Source: Euglena gracilis
Taxonomy: Eukaryota; Euglenida; Euglenophyceae; Euglenales
Assembly (NCBI GenBank): GCA_039621445.1
Contig: CP154956.1
Coordinates: 88,604,482-88,668,481, forward strand
Length of the DNA: 64,000 nucleotides
Direction: 5' to 3'
A program made the translations under genes and the position numbers. Shown here one piece after another: positions 38,501 through 49,900 of the stretch. Each line of letters opens with the position of its first letter. The first letter of the stretch is position 1. A model generated the notes under the pieces. It was not told the origin of the DNA, searched no databases, and saw nothing but the letters and a program-made list of their open reading frames with translations.

Positions 38501-41500
38501 ACTCCATGACACTCATGACACTCATGGCACTCATGGCACTCATGACACTCATGACACTCCATGACAATTCATGACACTCATGACACTCCATGACACTCAT
38601 GACACTCATGGCACTCATGACACTCATGACACTCATGGCATTTCATGACACTCCATGACACTCATGACACTCATGGCACAAATGGCACTCGCGACACTCA
38701 TGACACTCCATGACACTCCATGACACTCATGACACTCATGACACTCATGACACTCATGACACTCCATGACACTCATGACACTCATGGCACTCATGACACT
38801 CATGACACTCATGGCATTCCATGACACTCCATGACACTCATGGCACTCATGACACTCATGACACTCATGACACTCCATGACACTCATGGCACTCCATGAC
38901 ACTCCATGACACTCATGACACTCCATGACACTCCATGACACTCCATGACACTCCATGACACTCATGACACTCATGGCACTCATGACACTCATGAAACTCA
39001 TGACACTCATGACACTCATGGCACTCATGACACTCATGACACTCCATGACACTCCATAACACTCCATGACACTCATGACACTCCATGACACTCATGGCAC
39101 CCATGGCACTCCATGACACTCCATGACACTCATGACACACCATGACACTCCATGACACTCCATGACACTCATGACACTCATGACACTCATGACACTCATG
39201 ACACTCCATGACACTCATGACACTCATGGCACTCATGACACTCATGAAACTCCATGACACTCATGACACTCATGGCACTCATGACACTCATGGCACTCAT
39301 GACACTCATGACACTCCATGACACTCCAGGACACTCCACGACACTCATGACACTCCATGACACTCCATGACACTCATGGCACTCCATAACACTCCATGAC
39401 ACTCATGACACTCCATGACACTCCATGACACTCCGTGACACTCATGACACTCATGGCACTCCATGACACTCATGACACTCATGACACTCATGACACTCAT
39501 GACACTCATGGCACTCATGACACTCATGACACTCCATGACACTCATGACACTCATGACACTCCATGACACTCATGACACTCATTGCACTCATGACACTCA
39601 TGACACTCATGACACTCATGGCACTCATGACACTCATGACACTCCATGACACTCATGACACTCATGACACTCATGGCACTCATGACACATTCGACACTCA
39701 TGACACTCATGGCACTCATGACACTCATGACACTCCATGACACTCATGACACTCCATGACACTCATGACACTCCATGACACTCCATGACACTCCATGACA
39801 CTCATGACACTCATGACAATTCATGACACTCATGGCACTCCATGACACTCCATGACACTCATGACACTCCATGACACTCCATGACACTCCATGACACTCC
39901 ATGACACTCATGACACTCATGGCACTCATGACACTCATGACACTCATGACACTCATGACACTCATGGCACTCATGACACTCATGACACTCCATGACACTC
40001 ATGACACTCATGGCACTCATGGCACTCATGACACTCATGACACTCATGACACTCCATGACACTCCATGACACTCCATGACACTCATGACACTCCATGACA
40101 CTCCATGACACTCATGGCACTCCATGACACTCATGACACTCATGACACTCATGACACTCATGGCACTCATGACACTCATGAAACTCCATGACACTCATGA
40201 CACTCATGACACTCCATGACACTCATGACACTCATGGCACTCATGACACTCATGACACTCATGACACTCATGGCACTCATGACACTCATGACACTCCATG
40301 ACACTCATGACACTCATGACACTCATGGCACTCATGACACTCATGACACTCATTACACTCATGGCACTCATGACACTCATGACACTCCACGACACTCATG
40401 ACACTCCATGACACTCATGACACTCATGACATTCCATGACACTCCATGACACTCCATGACACTCATGACACTCATGACACTCATGGCATTCCATGACACT
40501 CCATGACACTCATGACACTCATGGCACTCATGACACTCCATGACACTCCATGACACTCCATGACAATTCATGACACTCATGGCACTCATGACACTCATGA
40601 CACTCTATGACACTCCATGACACTCATGACACTCATGGCACTCATGACACTCATGGCATTCCATGACACTCATGTCACTCATGGCACTCATGACACTCAT
40701 GACACTCATGACACTCATGACACTCATGACACTCCATGACACTCCATGACACTCATGACACTCATGGCACTCATGGCACTCATGACACTCATGACACTCC
40801 ATGACAATTCATGACACTCATGACACTCCATGACACTCATGACACTCATGGCACTCATGACACTCATGACACTCATGGCATTTCATGACACTCCATGACA
40901 CTCATGACACTCATGGCACAAATGGCACTCGTGACACTCATGACACTCCATGACACTCCATGACACTCCATGACACTCATGACACTCATGACACTCATGA
41001 CACTCATGACACTCCATGACACTCATGACACTCATGGCACTCATGACACTCATGACACTCATGGCATTCCATGACACTCCATGACACTCATGGCACTCAT
41101 GACACTCATGACACTCATGACACTCCATGACACTCATGGCACTCCATGACACTCCATGACACTCATGACACTCCATGACACTCCATGACACTCCATGACA
41201 CTCCATGACACTCATGACACTCATGGCACTCATGACACTCATGAAACTCATGACACTCATGACACTCATGGCACTCATGACACTCATGACACTCCATGAC
41301 ACTCCATAACACTCCATGACACTCATGACACTCCATGACACTCATGGCACTCATGGCACTCCATGACACTCCATGACACTCATGACACACCATGACACTC
41401 CATGACACTCCATGACACTCCGTGACACTCATGACACTCATGACACTCATGACACTCCATGACACTCATGACACTCATGGCACTCATGACACTCATGAAA

Positions 41501-43643
41501 CTCCATGACACTCATGACACTCATGGCACTCATGACACTCATGGCACTCATGACACTCATGACACTCCATGACACTCCAGGACACTCCATGACACTCATG
41601 ACACTCCATGACACTCCATGACACTCATGGCACTCCATAACACTCCATGACACTCATGACACTCCATGACACTCCATGACACTCCGTGACACTCATGACA
41701 CTCATGGCACTCCATGACACTCATGACACTCATGACACTCATGACACTCATGACACTCATGGCACTCATGACACTCATGACACTCCATGACACTCATGAC
41801 ACTCATGACACTCCATGACACTCATGACACTCATTGCACTCATGACACTCATGACACTCATGACACTCATGGCACTCATGACACTCATGACACTCCATGA
41901 CACTCATGACACTCATGACACTCATGGCACTCATGACACATTCGACACTCATGACACTCATGGCACTCATGACACTCATGACACTCATGGCATTCCATGA
42001 CACTCCTGACATTCCATGACCCTCATGACACTCATGACACTCATGACACTCATGACACTCATGACACTCCCCGTACTTTGTGGTGTCAGGGTGGGGGGGA
42101 TGTGGTGGGGGGGGGGGGGACGACCCCCGGGCCTGAGCGTAGGACAGGGCGGCCACATCGGTGCCAGCGGCCACATCGCGCAGTGTCCGGGTCCGCGGCG
42201 GTGTCAGTAGAGCGGGACGGGGCGACGGGGTCGTGGGCGTGCCATTGTTGGTTGGGGGAGGGTGTTGGACTCGGTCTGAAGCCACGGCTGCTTTGTGACT
42301 CCCCCACCCCAAACGTCCCCCAAGGCTTCCAACACACACGGGGCTGTTCGCATTGCACTGCTGGGCCCAGGGTTGTATGGGAAGCTCCGCAGACATGAGG
42401 TAGGTGGTAGGGACCCACCTCTTAGGGGGTAACGTGGTAGGAGGGGGGGTCCCCCCACCCCTCCATCCTCCTCTGCAGGGGCAAAAAAAAAAATCTTCCG
42501 GCGCTTCGCGGTGGGTGTGTATCTTGGCAAATCTTGGAAACTTTGGCAAAGTGGCCCAAATTGGTCGAAAAATGGTCGTAATTTGGGCTAAGCGCCGCAG
42601 GGGGGGGGGGAATTGCACCGTGCAATTTTTGCAATTTTGTGCAATTTTCGATTTTTCTGAAATGTGCATTTTTTTGCAATTTTGTGCAATTAATTGTGCA
42701 ATTAATTTTGTGCAATTAACATGGCCCAGAAAATTTCGTTTGGGAAAATGTCAGTTTTTGATGCAATTGAGAACTTACTGAAATTTTTTTGCTGGGAAAT
42801 TAATGTGCGTAATGAAATTTTCTGTTCAAACGCTGTTTATTGTTGGTTTACTCAGTGTGCAAACCTTATCTTGAGTCCCCTGCCCAGGTGTCTTTGATAT
42901 TTTCTCAACCTGTGCTGAGAAGGTATTGCACCGGCATCGAACCGACCAGGTGAATTGGCAGAATATGCAGCTTTTCTGGTTTCTTTGCCAGTGACGTCGG
43001 CCGACGTTGAGTGTTCCTTCAGTTTGTTTGGTGCATTGATACAAAGCTCCGGCATTCTTTGTCAGACAATACTCACCGCCTGTCCATTATGATGCTATTC
43101 AATGGTGACATTGAAGGCCGCTTTGTCTCCCCGCTTAGCCAGGGGGGGGGGAGAAATTGCACATCGGGGGGTCAAAAATTGCAGTGCAAAAAATTGCACG
43201 AAATTGCACACACTTGGAGATTACATTGGATCCCTTGTAACGACCATGCACATCATCTTGTTCCTTTGTCAAGACCATCCAGAAATGACAGTGTGGCACA
43301 GCAAAACAGGTGAAGCCTGTTGGACAGCAGTCCGCCGCGGTCACACAGTTGCGGGGAAATCAAAATATTGTTACATTGGGTATTTTACCGTCTTCAATTC
43401 AGGTCTCTGGACATTTCCTTTGATTCCCCACCATTTTCAGAAATTTCAGAAAAATTTGTTGTTTTTTTTACCCCAAAAAGGGCCGAATTTTCGCACTCAA
43501 CAGCAAGAAGTTCGGCGACCGACAACTGGAGGTAGGAGGGGGTCCCCCCACCCCAGTTTTGGAAGGGGGTCCCCCCACCCCCCCCCCTCCTCCGACATTC
43601 TCATACAAGCCTGGATGGGCCACAGCGTCGCTTCCGAACTCCT

Positions 43644-43719
<76 letters not shown>

Positions 43720-43918
43720 CGTGCGCGTGCGCGTGCGCGTGCGCGTGCGCGTGCGCGTGCGCGTGCGCGTGCGCGTGCGCGTGCGCGTGCTCTTGCGCGT
43801 TCTCGTGCGCGTGCGCGTGCGTGTGTGCGTGTGTGTGTTTGTGGGTGTATGTTGTGTTGCTGTTTGTGATTGTGTGTGTGTGTGTGTGTTTGTGTGTGTG
43901 TGTTTGTGTGTGTGTGTG

Positions 43919-43963
<45 letters not shown>

Positions 43964-46900
43964 CCCCGCCGCAGCGACTTCACCGTCATCGAGGGCACCG
44001 GGCACTGCGGCGTGGGCAGCATCATCGAGATGGACAACGCCCGGGTGGCCGCCGTGTTGGGCGTCGGTCAGGCGCCGACTGTGGCTGGTGGCGGGTGGCT
44101 TGCGACTGCATGGGTTCTTTCTGGTAGTCCGGGAGCATACACCAATCTGTCAGGCTGTGGTCGCGGGGCAGTGCGAGTGCCCGTGTGGCACAGACTGCCA
44201 CATGCCCCATGTCCCAATAAAATCGAAACGGCAGATGCAACCAGTTTTTCTGCCTTTTAGTTTCATTTTTAGGCTTTCTCATTTTTTTTGCTTTTTCCCG
44301 GTAAATTTTTCAAGTTCTTCTGAGGAACCCTTTTCGGTTTAGCACATTTTTGAGGGCCGACGCCTGGCAGAGACATGGTCCTGGTGTGCAACGCCGGCGT
44401 GGGATCTTCGTTTGACGAGTTAGAGCTGAACCGCCTCGTGTGCAACAAGTACGGTGTCCGGATCAAGGGTGTGGCTCTGCCCTTGTGGTTGGGAATGGGA
44501 TAACCGGAAACGTTGGAGATCAATATTGGGATTTGCAGATTTTTTAAAAAATAATTGGAATGCACACGGTGGGTTGTTGCATCTTGTGATGGAGAATACT
44601 CAAGGTGCATATTTTTAAAAACAATGGATATTTTTTTGTCTTTGACCTACCCTCAGTCAGATATTTCTTCCAGGAACGCTCCTGGTCCCCAAAGAATGAT
44701 TCGGAAATTTGTTGAAAGAGAGGAATTTCCACTTCATTTTTCTGTTTGTGTTGCATTGAAAGTTTTTAAACGCCAAAAATAGTATATTTTCCCTCGTTTT
44801 ATGATGGTCAGGCTTGGGAAGTTTGGCTTTTGGGACCCTTAATCACAAACCTGGCTTTATTCGGAGATGGACCAGCCCCTTTGTGCTCGCCCATTAGGCT
44901 ATTTTTTAAATTAATCTAAATAATTAAATTTTAAAATTAATAAATGATTTAATGAATAATAATCATAATTTTTATTTTAATAATAATAATTAAATTTGAA
45001 ATAGTAATAAAATTTATAAATAATTCATTTCCCAGCCCGAGGCGGGGGAGTTAACAACAATCCTCTGCCCTCAAACCAATTTCCCCCGAATGTGCGTGCT
45101 GCAGTGGTTTCCCACCGTCAGGTGTGGTGCTGAACCGCGTGGCAGCGGACAAGCTGGAGATGAGCACAGGGCCATTCATTCTTCATTGCAGAATTCCTCT
45201 TTGAACCTCAGAGTTGTCTTTGTCTCCAAATGGTAAAGGCAAGCAGGCAAGTCAGCAGATGGTCTCACAGATCTTTCACAAAAAAAAAGTGTTTTAATTT
45301 CTCATTTTTGGGTGGGTGGTGGGTCGTGTGGAAGGCCGTGTGGACTCGACCCAGGTCTATTTCAAGAAGGCGCTCGCCCGTTGGGGCATCCCCCTCGTGG
45401 GCTGCATTCCCTACAACCAGTACCTCTACGCCCCGGCCATGATGGACTTCGAACAGCTGTTCAAGACATCGATGATCTCTGGTGCGGTGCACGCAAATGA
45501 GGCAACGCTTTGACACCAACAGGGCAACGGAATTGTTTCTCTCTTTAAACAGATGGGGGTCAAAATTTCTGGACTTCACAAGGTCGGCACAAAAGGAAGT
45601 GGCAGCTGTCCACCTCTCAGGTGGCCAATTTCCACCCCGCCCAATTTCTGTCAATGTTGAGGGGAATGGTGATTAAACACTGAAAAAGTGTAGGTGTTTA
45701 CCCCCCCCCCCCCTTGTCGTACGACCGGGTTCCTCCGACAATGTGACCGGGGGGGGGGTCGTAACCCCCATTACCTGCAACCTGCGACCGGGGGGTGGTC
45801 GTAAATGATGGGGCGGTCGTAGATAAGGTGGTGTTAAATTTTTCGCAACCTGCAACCTGTGACCGGAGGGGGGGGGTCATAACTCCCCCATGACCTGCAA
45901 CCTGCGACCGGGGGGTGGTCGTAAATGAGGGGTGGCCGTGCGACTTGGGGGGGTGGGGGCGGGTAATTGTCAGTGAAGTATTTATCTTGCAGAAAGGAAT
46001 GCACAACGAATGCATTTTGGACCTCCCGACTGAGGGGTTGGGTTGTGGTTTATTTCTCATTCCCCCCTCACCCGGCTCCCAAGGCACTGAGGCCTGAAAA
46101 TAGTCACTCAAATTCTGCACATTTCTCGGAGAATTTCCCACCATTTGTCTCTGAAACGTTCTAATGTTACCAAGTTTGTCTTTTTTGAGGTCATTTTGCT
46201 TCATGTCAAAACATTCATTGCAAAATGAATGAATGTTTTTATTGAGGATTCATTTTCAAGGCTCAAAATAAATTTGCTTGTGCTGCAGGCACTGTGGCCA
46301 AAACTGACCCCCCCCCGGGGGGTACAAGCTATTGGCATGCGCCCCATAGCGTAAGGCACCCGCTCAGAGTGGTAAGAGAAGTCTGGTCATATGCAAACAT
46401 TGCATATACGTGCATACGTGCATTTATGCAAACATTGCAGTACGTGAATTGTGTTTTATTTTTGAAATCATTTTTTTTGATAAAATGACTCCAGAAATAA
46501 TGGCCACCGAGTCGTTCTTCAAATCAGTCCATTTCCGTCCAATTTCACAAGTCACACGTTTCGCTGCCCCCTCCTCCCGGGGCCGTCTCGCCCAGGCGAG
46601 AAGCACCGCTTCCGCCACTTCGCCAAGAAGCGGCTCATGGCCGCCTCCCTCAGCCGCTTCGCCAACGTGCTCCCCACGCCGATCTTCAGCCGCACGCTGT
46701 GGATCACCGACTTTAGCCGGTGTGGTCCAGCCGTGCAGCCGGCCTGTCCTCGTTACCGCAAAACCCCGTCTCCCCCGGCAACATTTTGTGGGTATCTGTT
46801 CTCGGTCCGTGATTTTCCAGAATCTTCTTCGTGGTGTCCAAGGAGAGTCCTCTCCCACAGAGACTTTCCAGACTCCGCCCCCTGTAAAATGGGCAATTGT

Positions 46901-49900
46901 TTTTTTATCCGGTTTTTTTGAAATTTTAGACATCAAAGTTCAGATTTTCAAATTTTCAAAAAAAATCAAATTTCAAAAGTTTAAAAAATTTAGAAAATTT
47001 CAATTTATTATATGTTATATGTATTATATATACATATATAATTTATAAAATTTATTTCAGAATTAAATTCCGTTCCCAGCCCGCAGAAGCGCGCACAACC
47101 CCCACGGCTGCCTCACCACAGTCTGGACCTCGTGGCAGCATTGCTGGACCACGCTGTCGCTTGCAAGGCGAAGGGCGAAGAGTGGGACGGCGGCCTCATC
47201 CTTGCGTATGTCATGCCAGAGGGGGGCAAATGTTAATTTTTTGGAGGTGGGTGATCCGCTGAATGGGTTTGGCCCGAGTTTTTATTATTTATTATTCATT
47301 TATTTTTTGACGCGATTCTTTTTTTTTCACGGCAAAGTTAACTCAAAAAGTGGTATTCCTCAACCATATCTCTCCCACAGGAAATTCAAAAATTATTCGA
47401 AAGGTCTAAAACTGCTCATGTAAATGCAAATTATTCGGTGGATATTTGCTTTGCTCCTGCTCCAGATTCAAAAAAAAAATGATTTGTGGGATTGTTTCAT
47501 CCTGCAATGCTATATTTTTACTGGATTTAGTGTTGAAATGTATTTTTGAAAGACTAACCGCACAGAATATTTAATTTTCTGAGTTGATTATCTGGATGCA
47601 AAAAAAAATAGAGGCGGCTTTCAGATGTGTAGCAACTTTGCAGAGTCTACTGCTGGATATTCCATTTGCTCACGTGGATAGTTGACATTGACGCATGTGC
47701 GTGGCAACACAGGCACCAGGCATTCTGCTGGAGTGGCCCATTCGATTTTGAGGTCCTGACCACTCATACTTTTTGTGTTTTACCTGTCCACACCGATAAA
47801 AAAATGTCAAATTATGAAAAAATGATCAATTTCAAGTCTTGAAATGCATCAGTTCTCATTCCTTTCAGAATAAGTCATAACGTATCTCAGGCGTCACATG
47901 TCGCACTTAAGCGAGATGCAAATTTTTATTGGACGTTGTGCGTGTTTTCGGATTTGTGGAAAAGTTTGATTTTGGTGCCAGCGCCTCCAGAACTTTGAGC
48001 GAGAGGGATCACAACTGGACAAATCTCGAGCGCATTGTCATTTTTTGGCCCTGTCACTCCCAGTATTTTTTGACCGATTTTGCTGGTTTTTTTTTGTGGT
48101 CGTAGTAGGACGAACCCCCCCCCGCCCCGGAATGAACCCCCAAGGCGAAAAATTTACTTAAAAATTACTAAAACCCAGGTACCTACTCCTCGATTTCCTG
48201 TGTGACAACTGCCAGCGCCGTGGTGTTCTCGGGGTGGTGTGGCAGGTCCACCCAACTGCTTGCTTTCTGAAGTTTTGAAGGCACGGTGTGGAGGTTTTTT
48301 GATTGGTTGTGAAAGCAGTGGATTCATATGCAACAAATGCAATGGATTGTTAGAGAACTCTGCAATTTGTGGTTGATGTGGGGATACAGAATACGACAGG
48401 ATTGCCACTCGTCATTAGTTGAGTTCGGTGGCAAGTTGTCCACACTGCCCCACACAACAACAAGAATGACGTTGGTGTCTGCAAATGCGCACATGGTCGG
48501 TGTGCGCATTTGATCAAACCGACCATTTTAAAAGCAACCAAGAGTTATGTCAGTGTAGTTGGAGCTGCACAATGAATGTGACGAAAATGTGATATTCCCT
48601 CTTTTGTATTCCTGTGGTGCTGGAACCCCTCTTTTGCATATTTGTAAAATGGTTGGTGTTCACAAATGCGCACATCAACAATGTGAATGGCTGAAGTGAC
48701 CAATAATTAAATATATAAATATTAAGAAGTGAATTATTATTATTCAGTTTCATTTTGAAGCTGTTGTAACCTAAGAGACAAGAGAAGAGTGGAAACGGAA
48801 GGAAGCAGTGTGTGGAGGTGTTGTGTGCACAAGTAATTGGTGCGTGCAGATGCGCAAACTGAGCAAACAGACCATTTATGTTGATGCGCGCAAATGCCCA
48901 CTTTGACCAAGAAAAGAAAGCTTAAGCGCGAGACACCCAAGAATGAGGATGGGACGAAAAGAAGACTCACACTCATGTTTCGTTTTTAGGCAATGTTCCT
49001 CTACCAGGTATGTGTGTGGGCTCCATGTTTCTGGGCAACGACTTTTTCAAATTGCCTTCAGTTTCAACTTCGATTTAATTACTTAATTCAGTTTAATGAA
49101 TTTGTCGTTGCCCCTGCTCCTCAGAGGCTCTCCTGCCGATGACGCCACCGACGCCTCCCTCGTCAGCGACTACCGCGCCATTGTGCGGGGCCTGCAGGAC
49201 GCCGAAGTCCCAGGTGCTTCGGTCGTTTCACTCTGGGCTCCAACCTTACCACCTGCCGCTTGGGGGGGGGGGGGGGCGGTCACACCATTGCCGAAGGTGT
49301 GAGGGACCCCACCCCGGGGGTGGTGACTGACTTATTTTTAGCTACAACACCCCCCCCCCCGCAGGTGGAACGGATCTGTGGGGGGCCCTTCGGTGTTGAG
49401 GTGGGTAGTGGGGGTCAAGATGGTGGGAGGGAGCTGGATTATCCTCCAAGTGTTGGGGAGTCGGGTCCACACCTGTTCCCCCACTGTTTCAAGTTCGCTG
49501 GTTCAAATCAGCGAAAAAAAAATATCCTTGTTGAGTGCAGGAAATGCAAGAGCTACAATTTTGGCCTCGCATTGGGTCTTTTGACCGACCACAGAACCGG
49601 AAAAGAACCAGGGCCTCTGGCAGTTTCGAGGTGGGAGGGGTATTCCCACCAGCCATCCCTCTCTTTTGAGTAAGAGGTCCCAGCCCCAGGTCCCCAAGGG
49701 CTTCCATGCACGTGGGGTGGAGTCTCACCCACCCAATTTTTTTTGATAAAAATGGTTAAAGTCTATTAGTGTTATGTCTTTGGCCAGTGGCCGGTGACGG
49801 GCCCCGGTGGGATGGTGTTTTCAAAAGGTGATTGACTGGTTCCTTGAAGAAGAAAAAAGTGAGTCCTTTCCGGTGCTAAGTGAGGAATGTTTACTGTCCT

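Noticed and set aside
26126-42069. CRISPR-like or centromeric satellite
   Set aside because: There are no spacers, the units are contiguous, and the array lies in an intron of a conserved gene. A centromere role cannot be inferred from one window.
26045-42669. Dozens of minus-strand frames of Met-Ser-Val / Glu-Cys-His repeats and plus frames of His-Asp-Thr, up to about 290 codons
   Set aside because: They are forced by the 9-bp period of the minisatellite, break whenever a 10-bp unit occurs, and continue into unrelated flanking sequence.
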